DNA of 64,000 nt, from assembly GCA_015232015.1 (NCBI GenBank), contig JADGAM010000001.1:27340-91339 (forward strand), given 5' to 3'. How positions within the stretch are numbered: the first letter of the stretch is position 1; the number at the start of each line of letters is the position of its first letter. Shown in pieces: positions 52,804-62,231 of the stretch. The position numbers and the translations under genes are program-made. Under the pieces are notes generated by a model that worked only from the letters and a program-made list of their open reading frames with translations, was not told the origin of the DNA and searched no databases. The DNA is from Oligoflexia bacterium (GTDB lineage Bacteria > Bdellovibrionota > Bacteriovoracia > Bacteriovoracales > Bacteriovoracaceae).

Positions 52804-53193
52804 GTGATAGGAAAATCACACTGTTTTACTTGGTTTTATTTTGTATTCATTTTGTCAATATTGTTTTTTCTAGCGTTGGTGGTGATTGGAATTGATGACA
52901 CTACACTATTAGCTGCAGAAGAAGATGTTATAATTAATCCCAAAATTAGCTCCAGATGTGATGAATTAATAAAAACTAGAGACAATAGAATAATGTTAAA
53001 ACAAAAGGCAGTTTCTCTATCTCAAAGAATCGAAAAATTAAAACAACAAGTTCCTATTAATAAAAAAACTTTAGTTAAAAAATTAGAATATATATCAAAC
53101 AGAGTTAGTCAACAAATCCAATTAATGAATTTACAAGCAAAGAATTTAGAAGAGGATATTGTTCGCAGAGGATGCCCAGGAATTAGTTTGTAA
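52804..53193 (+). CDS. Small exported or membrane-anchored coiled-coil protein
   Basis: 129 residues from GTG with a weak AAAAGG upstream. A hydrophobic segment (about 10-30) is followed by a SRCDELIKTRDNRIMLKQKA helix and a Lys-rich coiled coil (about 60-118), ending in RRGCPGISL; two cysteines bracket the helix. It precedes the TolC-like gene by 112 bases on the same strand. No family recognised. A periplasmic partner of the envelope cluster is a guess. Confidence 0.65.
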   Translation: MIGKSHCFTWFYFVFILSILFFLALVVIGIDDTTLLAAEEDVIINPKISSRCDELIKTRDNRIMLKQKAVSLSQRIEKLKQQVPINKKTLVKKLEYISNRVSQQIQLMNLQAKNLEEDIVRRGCPGISL

Positions 53194-53305
53194 TTTGCTA
53201 TAAGTTTAAGTTCTTATCTTTTCACTCTGTAATTATTAATGCTATCGTTTTTTGATAGGATAGAAAAAAATAAAAAACAAACATTAATAACGCGAAAAAG
53301 AACCA

Positions 53306-54949
53306 ATGAAAAAAATAAATTTATTAATACTTTTATTTGCCTTTTTAGGTATAACACCTTTCAACTTTTCTTTTACTTTTGCTTGGGCCCAACAAGATCA
53401 GAATCGAAATTTGAACCAAGAGAGTGATGATTTAAATGAACAACCTATAACTACAAATTTAAACATGATAAAAAATAAAAGTAAAAATAAGAGTAAAAAT
53501 AAGATCGATAACAGTACAAAAGGTGATATCGATTTAGAGAATTTAGAAAGCATTGAAGAGGGTGGCGTGAAGGAACGGGCCCAAGATTCCTATGTTTTAG
53601 GACTATCAAAAAATGTTACTTTGAGAGGTATGTTAGAACAAGGTCTTCGAGAAAATCCTCAAGAAAAAATTCGTCAATATCAAAAATACATTGTAGAAAT
53701 TGCCAGTGCGAGAAATAATGATAAATTTTGGTATCCCCAAATTGGCCTTGTAATGAAGACTGAAAATCAAAGAATTGCTAGGTTATTATCAAAGGATAAT
53801 TTAAGCACCTCTAGAAGCACTCCAGATGGTTATATAGGGTTGGAGTTTGGAGAATATACTGTATTTAATTGGGGAAAAGATTATGCAAAATATTTAAATG
53901 TCAAAGAGGAAAATCAAAGAAAATCAGAAAACCTTTTCGATCAAAGACGTAATTTAAAATTAAATCTTATATCGCTTTATTTTGAATTAATAAAATTAAA
54001 ACTCTTTGAAAGAATAGCTCAAGATTATGTTCGTAATTCTACTTTCGTATATCGGATTGGAAGAGAAAAAGTTACATTAAAAAAAATTAGCGAGCAACAA
54101 TATTATCAGTCGCGCACACAATACCTTATAGCTCAACAACAATACAACGAGGCCAGAGTTAATACTAAAAATTTTGAAAAAACACTCTCTTATATTTTAG
54201 GAGAAGAGCCTTTTACTACCTATAAACCAGAAGAATATTTACGTTATAAAAAAATCAATATGACTTTAGATCAAGCAGTAAATCTCTATCAAGAAAATAG
54301 TGCTTTAATTAAAGATAAAATGCAGGCACTAACGGCCGCACATAGAAATTTTGAGATTGCATTTAAAGAAAATTTACCACTACCAAAATTTTCTATAAAT
54401 TTTGGAAGCTATTTGCATACTTTTAGCAGCAGTGGAGCAAAAACTATGCATACTACTTCCGAATATAGATCTGATGGAACATTATTGAATAATCCAGGAG
54501 GATCCAATATTGAATTGAGGGCCAGTATAAATATGAGTTGGGATATCTTAGGTACAGAAGGTCTATTTAATGGTCGCAAGAGATCTGAAGCATTCTATGA
54601 AAAAACTATTGCTAAAATTGATTATGATAATTCAAAAAAATATGTAGATACCAATATTAGAAAATTATTAGAAGTTATAGTTGAATTAGAAAAAGAAATG
54701 ACAATTGTAACCTCATATGTAGCAAATGCACGTAAAGAATTTAATCAAACACTTGAAAATTATTTAGCACAAAAAACATCGTTTCTAGAGATAAAAGATG
54801 CTTTATTAACCTTGAAAAACGCTGAAGAACTTATGGAAGGAACAAAATTCCGCCATTTAAAGGCAAAATTAGATTTGGCCGAGGAAATGGGAGTGGAAGA
54901 TTTTCCTGGGGATAATTTTGAAATTTTAGCAGTAAGGGAGGAGAAATAA
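53306..54949 (+). CDS. TolC-family outer-membrane channel protein
   Basis: 547 residues. Signal peptide at 1-28 (INLLILLFAFLGITPF, cleavage near AWAQ), then an Asn/Lys-rich linker (about 30-80). From residue 105 there are two long helical TolC-like repeats: LRGMLEQGLRENPQEKIRQY, AQQQYNEARVNTKNFEKTL, and the second half AVNLYQENSALIKDKMQALT with AHRNFEIAFKENLPLP. It forms a trimeric outer-membrane/periplasm conduit. Inner-membrane pump and adaptor genes are absent nearby, so the partner is unknown. Confidence 0.88.
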   Translation: MKKINLLILLFAFLGITPFNFSFTFAWAQQDQNRNLNQESDDLNEQPITTNLNMIKNKSKNKSKNKIDNSTKGDIDLENLESIEEGGVKERAQDSYVLGLSKNVTLRGMLEQGLRENPQEKIRQYQKYIVEIASARNNDKFWYPQIGLVMKTENQRIARLLSKDNLSTSRSTPDGYIGLEFGEYTVFNWGKDYAKYLNVKEENQRKSENLFDQRRNLKLNLISLYFELIKLKLFERIAQDYVRNSTFVYRIGREKVTLKKISEQQYYQSRTQYLIAQQQYNEARVNTKNFEKTLSYILGEEPFTTYKPEEYLRYKKINMTLDQAVNLYQENSALIKDKMQALTAAHRNFEIAFKENLPLPKFSINFGSYLHTFSSSGAKTMHTTSEYRSDGTLLNNPGGSNIELRASINMSWDILGTEGLFNGRKRSEAFYEKTIAKIDYDNSKKYVDTNIRKLLEVIVELEKEMTIVTSYVANARKEFNQTLENYLAQKTSFLEIKDALLTLKNAEELMEGTKFRHLKAKLDLAEEMGVEDFPGDNFEILAVREEK

Positions 54950-56122
54950 GTGATTTTTTTAAGGAAAATATTAATTTTTATTTTTATATATTTTGCTTTT
55001 TGTATTGGCATTAGTATTAGTTGGGCCCAAGCTTCAGAAGCTGATTCAGCAATTGATTCAGCACCTGAATCAGCTTCTGAATCGAGCGCTGATTCAAGTT
55101 CTGCATTACCTCCTGCAGATTCAGATTCGGATAAAGATTCGACTAAAGATTTGGATAAAGATGATAGTGTTTTTAAGAGCGCAGAAAAGAATGATGATGC
55201 CTCAATGAATAATGATAAACAAGAAGAAGGTAAAATTTCAAATGTAAATGTTGATGAAGAAAAAAATGAGGATAAGATCAGGGATGAGAGTAAGAACCAG
55301 AATGAGGATAAAAACAAGAGTGAGAAAATAAGTAAAAAGAAAAACAGTGATGATAATGATGATAATAAGGATAAAAAAGCAGAAATAGATAAAGATACAG
55401 ATAAGGATGATATTGATGATATTAATGTTGCAGAAAATATTTTAGAAGAGAAGAATGATTCAAAAGGAAAGATATTTAGTTTAGAAGACGAACTATATAT
55501 TACCGATAAAAATGAGTATACTGGAATCTATGATCGTTATTATTCATTAAATAAAGATTCTAATCGCTATAGTATGTCTGCAAGCACTGATATTGATGTT
55601 TTAAAATTTAAAAAAATTTATGGTGGTGATTTTGGGTATGCGAGAAATTTGGATGTATTTTGGTTAGAAACACTTCTTTCATTGGATATAGTTAATTTTA
55701 ATGAAGTTACCAATACTGCCTCTAGAAGTTCAATAAATCCTTCAGCAGAAGAAAATAATAAAAGAAGTAGTGATATAAAACAAAGTATTATCTCAGTAGG
55801 GCTTGGGATTTCTTATCGCTTTATGTTTCCATATCAAATCAATATTTTTAATGTTGATAATTTATTTCATACGACTACTTGTTATATAAACTATAGTCAA
55901 GTTGGTGAAGATAGAAATTCAAGTAAATATCTTGGACCTGGTTTGCGCGCTGATTATGGAATACATAAAAGAGTAAGTTCTAAAATGCACCTTGGATTAA
56001 AGTTTACCTATCGATTTTCTGAAGTTATAAGAAAAGAGAAATTTCAAGATGAAAATAATAATGATCGCAGACTTTTTATGAGTTGGGGTACATTTGGTTT
56101 TGATTTGGCCTATTATTTTTAG
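54950..56122 (+). CDS. Outer-membrane barrel with long acidic linker
   Basis: 390 residues from a GTG directly after the TolC-family stop (GGAGG eight bases upstream), so tightly coupled. Signal peptide 1-25 ending WAQA. Residues about 26-165 are a highly charged disordered segment (Asp, Ser, Glu, Lys; SDSDKDSTKDLDKDDS type). The C-terminal 220 residues have barrel-like strands (DVFWLETLLSLDIVNF, KMHLGLKFTYRFSEVI, TFGFDLAYYF) ending in Phe. No family is recognised. Surface exposure or calcium binding of the acidic stretch is speculative. Confidence 0.75.
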   Translation: MIFLRKILIFIFIYFAFCIGISISWAQASEADSAIDSAPESASESSADSSSALPPADSDSDKDSTKDLDKDDSVFKSAEKNDDASMNNDKQEEGKISNVNVDEEKNEDKIRDESKNQNEDKNKSEKISKKKNSDDNDDNKDKKAEIDKDTDKDDIDDINVAENILEEKNDSKGKIFSLEDELYITDKNEYTGIYDRYYSLNKDSNRYSMSASTDIDVLKFKKIYGGDFGYARNLDVFWLETLLSLDIVNFNEVTNTASRSSINPSAEENNKRSSDIKQSIISVGLGISYRFMFPYQINIFNVDNLFHTTTCYINYSQVGEDRNSSKYLGPGLRADYGIHKRVSSKMHLGLKFTYRFSEVIRKEKFQDENNNDRRLFMSWGTFGFDLAYYF

Positions 56123-56151
56123 GCGGCCTTTTTTTATTAAGCAGCTTAATT

Positions 56152-56955
56152 TTAAGCAGCTTGTAGAATACTTAAATCATCTGCATTTTCAAAGATATTT
56201 TTAAGCAAATCCTTAAGCAAATTTATTGCCTTAACATGCAATTGAGACACTCTAGCTGAAGTAATATTTAATTTATCACTAATTTCTCTAATTTTTAAAC
56301 CTTCATAATAATACATCTTAAGTATACTCTGCTCTAGCTCTGGTAGGGCAGTAATTGAATTAAAAATTATTTTACTAGAATGCTTATAATTAACAATAAA
56401 AAAAGGATTACCACTTATTCTTTCATCAGATAAGTATGTTTGCTCACAAGGATTGTGTTCTTCAATATAATTATAGATAATATCATCAATATTAACCATG
56501 TGTACGGTTTTAATACTATCTAAAATCATTTGATACTCCTCTAAATTAATAGCAAGTGTATCCGCCATCTCTCTCTCAGATGGAATCCTTCCTAAATTTT
56601 TTTCTAATTCTTTTTTGATCTTTTCAATCAATTTAAATTTGTCTCTAATAGATCTCGGAACAAAATCTAAATTACGTAATTCATCTAAGATCGCGCCTCT
56701 AATCCTGAATTCTGCATAAGTCTTAAATTTATTTTTTCTTTCAGGATCATATTTTTTTATTGCATCAATAAGTCCCATAACACCACAAGAAATTAAATCA
56801 TCTAATTCAATGTGGTTTGGAATTTTTGATAAAAACTTCCTTGCAATAAATCTTATAAATGGCGTGTATTCTTTAACAACATCTTCCTGCTCTCTGGCCC
56901 CTAATTTAATGTTGTAATCCGGTAACGTGCTAATATTGTTTAGGCCATTTTTCAT
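56152..56955 (-). CDS. fliA: RNA polymerase sigma factor of the FliA/WhiG (sigma-28) class
   Basis: 267 residues from the ATG at 56955 with GGAGG six bases upstream; an in-frame ATG 16 codons earlier is less supported. Region 2: FIRFIARKFLSKIPNHIELD followed by DLISCGVMGLIDAIKKYDPE, and FKTYAEFRIRGAILDELRNL. Region 3: GRIPSEREMADTL. Region 4: EQSILKMYYYEGLKIREISD with a helix-turn-helix (LNITSARVSQLH). These identify a flagellar/motility-type sigma factor. No flagellar genes are adjacent and no anti-sigma FlgM is seen. Confidence 0.9.
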   Translation of the reverse strand: MKNGLNNISTLPDYNIKLGAREQEDVVKEYTPFIRFIARKFLSKIPNHIELDDLISCGVMGLIDAIKKYDPERKNKFKTYAEFRIRGAILDELRNLDFVPRSIRDKFKLIEKIKKELEKNLGRIPSEREMADTLAINLEEYQMILDSIKTVHMVNIDDIIYNYIEEHNPCEQTYLSDERISGNPFFIVNYKHSSKIIFNSITALPELEQSILKMYYYEGLKIREISDKLNITSARVSQLHVKAINLLKDLLKNIFENADDLSILQAA

Positions 56956-57337
56956 TTGGAACCTCCCAAAAAATTTAAAATGTTTAATATAAAAAACGTT
57001 CAAAATAATTCATATTTAATTTTTCGTAGTACCAATATCCCTAGAAACATTTTGAAAGATGAAAAGAGTACAAAAGTTTTTTAATGCCCTCCTTCTTTTA
57101 AAAATTAAATTTGTTTATGTAACAAAAGCATTTTCTAATAGAGCAATTTCGATTATCTTAATATTAATTATTTTATTATTGATTTTATGAATCATTATAA
57201 TTAAATTCATAAATACTTTGATTTGTGAGCGATAATAAAATTTATTGTGCCTATTTATTGTGTGGTAACTACTCACGGCCCTTAGGAAATTTACAAGGGA
57301 CCTAGTATTTACATTGTGTGTATTACGATATATTAAG
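56956..57337. other. Divergent gene-free region of about 380 bases
   Basis: Very AT-rich. It holds the fliA ribosome binding site on the minus strand, a perfect 9-bp inverted repeat at 57184-57213, and a hairpin CCCTT/AAGGG at about 57279-57299 shortly before the start of the right-hand gene. No small gene is convincing. Confidence 0.5.
57184..57213. promoter_or_regulatory. Inverted repeat, possible operator
   Basis: TTTATGAAT and ATTCATAAA are perfect inverted arms 12 bases apart, located between divergent fliA and a putative DNA-binding protein gene. Chance occurrence in such AT-rich DNA is possible. Confidence 0.3.
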
Positions 57338-57787
57338 ATGATAACTATGGACGATGATAAGAACAAAAAACCAGTAGGTCGTCCTTCTAAGCAAGAAAGA
57401 GACAAGGCCTTGCTTTGCTCTATTAGAATGGAAACTGAACTTAAAAATTCTATATCCTCATTGGCATATGGACTTACAACAGGTATACGCTTTTTATATA
57501 AATTTTATTTAAAATGGAAAAATATTGATGTTGAGATTAAAACAAATTTAAAAATTTTAAGTTTAGAATTTTCTCAAACAGCGGATGTTTTTTTAAAGGC
57601 CAAAGAGGCAGAGAAGATCACTGAGAGCAATTTGTATTATCAAATGATGGTTATACAGAGTCAGCAAATAAAACGTTTATACAAGATAATTGAAAGCGAA
57701 GATAAAGATGGATCTTTTATTGAATCATTATTTCTTGATAAAAAATATTTAGAGTATTTAAAATTTATTTGGAAAAAACATATTTGA
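57338..57787 (+). CDS. Putative DNA-binding protein with GRP motif and coiled coil
   Basis: 149 residues from the ATG at 57338 (57347 or an upstream start are alternatives; no clear ribosome binding site). KNKKPVGRPSKQERDKALLC near the N-terminus is AT-hook-like and is followed by SIRMETELKNSISSLAYGL, the spacing seen in ribbon-helix-helix type regulators or mobilisation proteins. The C-terminal half is helical (FLKAKEAEKITESNLYYQMM). The function is an inference from motif shape only. Confidence 0.6.
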   Translation: MITMDDDKNKKPVGRPSKQERDKALLCSIRMETELKNSISSLAYGLTTGIRFLYKFYLKWKNIDVEIKTNLKILSLEFSQTADVFLKAKEAEKITESNLYYQMMVIQSQQIKRLYKIIESEDKDGSFIESLFLDKKYLEYLKFIWKKHI

Positions 57788-57811
57788 CCCTAAGGCCATA
57801 AACTGCCTTCA

Positions 57812-60523
57812 CTATTCATAAGAAAGGTTTAAGAATTTAGAAACATCAGTACTTTTATCTTTTGAAGTCTCTACTGCCGCTTTTTCAATCTTTTCGGTTT
57901 GTTCAGTTTTATTTTCTTTTTCAACTTTTACAGAAACTGCAACAGGAGCAGTAACAACAGGAGCAGTAACAGAAGAATTAGAAGTAGAACCGTTTTTTTC
58001 ATCTGATTCATGATGTTTTTTAATTATATTAAAGAAGTTAAAAATATTTGCATCTTTTCCACCTGCAGATATATTTTTATGAAAATAACCTCCATAATAT
58101 TTACCTTGTGAAATTAATGTCTCTAAATTAGAGATATCATTTTTATTTGGATTAAGTTTACTTCCATTAGAGGTAATTTCTGCTATGGTTTTTCCACAAA
58201 TTATACCTTTTTCAACATACTCTTTTTCAATTTGATCATATATCTGCTTAAAGTTTTTAATTATACGACATTGATATTTACCAAAATCAGTTGGGGCAGA
58301 ATCTTCATCAGCTAAAAAAGGAATTGGTATTCCCATGTTTTCAGAAGACTCTTTAGTATCACAAAAGAATGGTTTACATGCTTGCAAATATGTTTCTGGT
58401 AATCTCTCAATTGTTAAATTTGCATCAGTTTGATCTTTAGAAAAACAAGTGTTATACCATGTTAATTTTTTTCTTTTCATAAAGAAAATACCTTGAGTAG
58501 ATAAACAATCTTTTATGGTATTTCTTAAACGTCCAAAAGTATTTCTTCTAGCAGCTCTAATTTCATTAATTTGAGAATAATCTTTAACTTTATCTAGATG
58601 CTTTAGACTTAATTTACTATCAAGGGCATCTTTCATTAATTTTTCAGTTAATGGGTTATTTTTAGTGTCAATTTGTACGCCATTTTTTGCTAAAATTTGT
58701 ATAGCTTCTTCATTGGTAATTTTAGGAGAAATTTTATTTTTATAATGAGAAGTTATATCTATTTCCGCCCTATAAGCATTCGCAAAGCTTTCTTTGTATC
58801 TGGTCACAAGTCGTTCTTCAAAAGGTGTACGAAAGTTTTCTACCATAGCGCTAGTTAAATCACTGAGCCTTCTAATATCACCTTCATTTCTAATTTTTGT
58901 TTTATCTAAATTTTCTACAATTCTTCTGGCCAAATCTTCAGCGATGATTCTATTTATTCCTGAATTTTTTAGTACTTGAGATCTTACATAATCTTTTATG
59001 TAATTAAGATATTCTTTATCACCTGTTAAAGTTGTAAGATTTTTTGCTAAAAGAGCATCTACTGTTTGCAATTTATATAAAATGCTTGAATCGTCATCAT
59101 CTTTATCAACATTTTCAAGTATTCTTGCGCTAATTCGTGAATAACGTTTTATATATTTTTCAGATTCTTCTATTGCAACTTTAACCTTAGTTAATGCAGC
59201 TAATTTTTTTAAATCCCTTGCATCGTCATATGCTTTCATAGCATCAGTTAAAATATCTTTTAATGCTCTTTCTTCTCCTGAAGATAAAGTTGTCTTCATA
59301 TTATATCCTTCCAAAACTTTTTTAAGTAAAACTACTCCCTCTGGGCCGGCCTTAACTCCAAAATCAGTTTCTTTAGCGTAGTTATCAATTATTTTAAAAA
59401 TATTTTTTGTACCTTTTGCTAATTTATCTTCTTCTTCTAATTCTTCTTTGGTTTTTTGTTTACAGATTGGTTCGACTGATTCCACATTGTATTTATTGTC
59501 ACAGTCGGCATCTTGCACATTAATAAACATACATGCTGCATTTTCGAAGTTATCACTTTTTTCCATGTCACCAAGTTTTGAAAGCTCTTGTGCTTTTCTA
59601 TCCATGAAATCTACAAATTGTAAAATAACTTCACTGCCGATAGAAGATAAAGTAGCAGCAGCTTGCCCACCTACGCTTCCACCAAAAATTGTTCCAGCAA
59701 CGTTTGCGCCTAAAACGACAGTACTTTTAAATGCTTCTTTTAAAATAGCATCTTTTTCTACACAGTCTTTACTGGTAACATTTTTTAAAACACTTTGTAA
59801 TCCTTGGTAAACATTTTTAGCGGTAGTCTCAACTATTGCTACATTTTTTTGATACTTTTTAGTAAGATCATCCATACTTACAATTTGTGATGAAATTTCA
59901 CATTTGGTTTTCATTTCATATAATCTTTTGGCCAAAGCATCTTCAATACAACTTTGAAAGCTTTGTCCTTCGCTAGCAGAATTGCTATAAATATAATCTC
60001 CATCACTTTCTAAAATTATAAGTTTTTTACAATTAGGCCAAGAGGTATTAGTGTCGGTATTCATGGCGGCAGGATCTGAATAAAAATTATCTGCTGGAAT
60101 TATTTGATTTTTTGAAACATAAATCATTGCATTTTTATATTCCATTTCAAATAAATATGGATAATTTTCACAATTTACTTTTAGTACTTCACCGGAAGCA
60201 TCCGGAATACCCATTTTATCTTTATATGTTGCAAATATTTTTGCTAAATTATCTTGAACATCTTGTGCTCCTTGAGAAACTCCAGCACAACCAGTTGATA
60301 GATTTTGAATTTTTTGTAGAGAAGAAGTAGTGGCCTTAGATAATTCCATAACATTTTTACTGGTGTCTTCATATGGACAATTTGTTCTAGGAATAACTAT
60401 TTCACTAAATCCCTTCATCTGATCATATGACCATAATAAATTAGGATTTATTATGAATAAAATGAATAAGAGATGAATTCTGTTTTTTAAAATAAATTGT
60501 TTAATATTCTGTTTAGTATTCAT
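57812..60523 (-). CDS. Large exported protein of unknown function
   Basis: 903 residues. Signal peptide about 1-32 (IHLLFILFIINPNLLWS). At least 20 cysteines in the mature part imply disulfides. An internal Gly/Ala-rich hydrophobic segment (near 270-300, VVLGANVAGTIFGGSVGGQA) could insert in a membrane. A long helical middle (about 380-640) and a Val/Ala/Thr-rich, then Lys/Glu-rich tail (about 840-890) follow. AAAGGA precedes the ATG. It is probably co-transcribed with the 219-residue exported protein upstream. No family recognised. Confidence 0.75.
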   Translation of the reverse strand: MNTKQNIKQFILKNRIHLLFILFIINPNLLWSYDQMKGFSEIVIPRTNCPYEDTSKNVMELSKATTSSLQKIQNLSTGCAGVSQGAQDVQDNLAKIFATYKDKMGIPDASGEVLKVNCENYPYLFEMEYKNAMIYVSKNQIIPADNFYSDPAAMNTDTNTSWPNCKKLIILESDGDYIYSNSASEGQSFQSCIEDALAKRLYEMKTKCEISSQIVSMDDLTKKYQKNVAIVETTAKNVYQGLQSVLKNVTSKDCVEKDAILKEAFKSTVVLGANVAGTIFGGSVGGQAAATLSSIGSEVILQFVDFMDRKAQELSKLGDMEKSDNFENAACMFINVQDADCDNKYNVESVEPICKQKTKEELEEEDKLAKGTKNIFKIIDNYAKETDFGVKAGPEGVVLLKKVLEGYNMKTTLSSGEERALKDILTDAMKAYDDARDLKKLAALTKVKVAIEESEKYIKRYSRISARILENVDKDDDDSSILYKLQTVDALLAKNLTTLTGDKEYLNYIKDYVRSQVLKNSGINRIIAEDLARRIVENLDKTKIRNEGDIRRLSDLTSAMVENFRTPFEERLVTRYKESFANAYRAEIDITSHYKNKISPKITNEEAIQILAKNGVQIDTKNNPLTEKLMKDALDSKLSLKHLDKVKDYSQINEIRAARRNTFGRLRNTIKDCLSTQGIFFMKRKKLTWYNTCFSKDQTDANLTIERLPETYLQACKPFFCDTKESSENMGIPIPFLADEDSAPTDFGKYQCRIIKNFKQIYDQIEKEYVEKGIICGKTIAEITSNGSKLNPNKNDISNLETLISQGKYYGGYFHKNISAGGKDANIFNFFNIIKKHHESDEKNGSTSNSSVTAPVVTAPVAVSVKVEKENKTEQTEKIEKAAVETSKDKSTDVSKFLNLSYE

Positions 60524-60560
60524 TGTCGTTTGTTCCTTTAATTTTTTTTAAAATAAATGT

Positions 60561-61220
60561 TTATTTATACTGAAATTTAATAATATCGCTAAATTTTTTC
60601 ATCTCCATTTGTGCCTTTTCTTTAATTGCTTGGGGATAATTAAAAGTAATATTATGAAAGTTATAACTATATTTTCCAGTATCACCATTTCTTTTTGTGA
60701 TAAAGAAAATGGATGTTCTAAGTTTCAGGCCATCATCAACATTTAAAATACAAAGAGGTAATTGATTTACATTACTAATTAAATCAGCATCAGCAGTTAT
60801 GTTATGTTCATTTTTAGTTTTAGATAATTCAAGATATGCACTTTTCATTAAAAAACATTTTTGTTTCATAATATTCATTTCATTAACACTCTCGTTTTTA
60901 CCTACAACTTCGATGTTAGAATTGATAACTCCCGTTAAATCCATATAATGTTTGTTTTGTAAAAGTTTCACAGGGTATTTATAACGATCGGTTAATACAT
61001 AATTCCATTCTGATCTTGATAAGTTCATATAAGTTTTTTGACCAAGTGGAATTTTATGAGAGTTCAATTTTGTTTTTGATAGAAAATAAGGGCCATCACT
61101 GTTTTTTGCTATAGTGATATTAGTATTAAGAGTGAAAAAAAATGTTAATAAAAACATTGTAAAAATATTTTTTTTTGTAAAAGAAATATTTTTTATTAAA
61201 TAACTAAAATTAAATTTCAT
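60561..61220 (-). CDS. Exported protein of unknown function
   Basis: 219 residues. A signal peptide at about 15-39 (NIFTMFLLTFFFTLNTNI) is followed by a soluble domain with SRSEWNYVLTDRYKYPVKLL, two Cys (KCFLMK, PLCIL) and a YSYNFHNITFNYPQAI stretch. AAGGTGTAGGAA precedes the ATG. It lies 37 bases before the 903-residue gene on the same strand, so the two may act together. No family recognised. Confidence 0.7.
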   Translation of the reverse strand: MKFNFSYLIKNISFTKKNIFTMFLLTFFFTLNTNITIAKNSDGPYFLSKTKLNSHKIPLGQKTYMNLSRSEWNYVLTDRYKYPVKLLQNKHYMDLTGVINSNIEVVGKNESVNEMNIMKQKCFLMKSAYLELSKTKNEHNITADADLISNVNQLPLCILNVDDGLKLRTSIFFITKRNGDTGKYSYNFHNITFNYPQAIKEKAQMEMKKFSDIIKFQYK

Positions 61221-61535
61221 TTCCTACACCTTGTTTTTTTGTTTAATATACATTCAAATATTTTTTAATTATAAATTTTAAATAAAAAAACACATAAACA
61301 TTTATTTAAATGTAATTGGTATTTTGTAATTTCAAGAAGATAACAGAGAAAATATTTTTTATTTACTGACAATAAATATTGTAAGAATAAAAACCACTTG
61401 TAACTACAACTCTTGAGTATTTAATAAACATATTTTATTTATGGCCTATTCTAATATAAAAATAATTAATGATTTCTTGATCACATGTCGAAATAAAAAA
61501 CATATTGCAGACATAAAGAGAGTTTAGAATATAAA
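61221..61535. other. Divergent intergenic region of 315 bases
   Basis: Extremely AT-rich spacer between the exported-protein operon (left) and the membrane protein (right); it must carry both promoters. A small palindrome ACAAT-AAAT-ATTGT is at about 61369-61382. No ORF or RNA gene is recognised. Confidence 0.5.
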
Positions 61536-62213
61536 ATGTTTAAAATAACTAAGATTATAAATTATATTTTAATAATTTTTTTAATTTTCATAGTGAATAT
61601 AATCGCTTCAGAGGAATTGATTCCTAAAGATGATTATGAAAAATATATCTTAAACTATATGGGGCCTGAAAAATTAAGAGAACATAGAGAAACTCAAAAG
61701 AATAAGAAAACTGATAATGTTGCTATCACTAATGTTGCTACCACTGATGTATCATCTCAAATAAATGCTTCGGGCATGCCTAGTGCAAATATTATGGATA
61801 ATTTTAAGACTGGCCTTGCAATGATGGACAAGATCTCAGAAGAAGACTTAGTAAAGTCTATGAATGAAAAAGTTTCTAAATCTGCGCTTGGGTTTATCTT
61901 AATAAATAACCCTAAGTTAATGCTTTTTTTTGTTCGTTCAATGAAAGATAAAAATGTAATTCAAGAATTAATGGCATCTTTTACGAATAAGGAAAAGTAT
62001 AAGCAATACATATTAATAATGGGAAGTACTGCCTTATTCTTTTTTATATTATCTTTTATAATTTGTAGAAATTCAAATCTAATTGAAAAGATGTTTAAAA
62101 AAATACTTTTAACAATTTGTATGTTAGGAACTCAACTTTTAATTTTATCATTATTATTTCCGAAATCAGCAAGTGCTATGAGTAAGATATTTTATAAAAC
62201 ATTTATTGTTTGA
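61536..62213 (+). CDS. Membrane protein of unknown function
   Basis: 225 residues. An N-terminal signal or anchor (about 7-25, INYILIIFLIFIVNIIA), a polar region (about 26-150) with Thr/Val/Asn repeats (NVAITNVATTDV), and two C-terminal helices (about 160-175 and 190-206). Basic residues between the helices (KMFKKI) suggest a cytoplasmic loop. It is divergent from the 219/903-residue exported pair and convergent with the amidohydrolase. No family recognised. Confidence 0.65.
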   Translation: MFKITKIINYILIIFLIFIVNIIASEELIPKDDYEKYILNYMGPEKLREHRETQKNKKTDNVAITNVATTDVSSQINASGMPSANIMDNFKTGLAMMDKISEEDLVKSMNEKVSKSALGFILINNPKLMLFFVRSMKDKNVIQELMASFTNKEKYKQYILIMGSTALFFFILSFIICRNSNLIEKMFKKILLTICMLGTQLLILSLLFPKSASAMSKIFYKTFIV

Positions 62214-62231
62214 CGGCCCCTTAATTGATGA

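Noticed and set aside
55040-55160. GCAGATTCAGATTCGG as a further copy of the dispersed repeat
   Set aside because: It is part of a Ser/Asp low-complexity coding run and lacks the GCTGTCAATA block.
57812-60523. Call of the 903-residue protein as a pore-forming toxin
   Set aside because: The Gly/Ala-rich segment alone is insufficient and no toxin domain is recognised.
62205-62222. Shared TTGTTTGACGGCC(C/T)CTTA at gene ends 47446 and 62205
   Set aside because: Only two copies of about 18 bases were noticed, next to unrelated convergent ends; chance similarity in a GGCC-rich context cannot be excluded.
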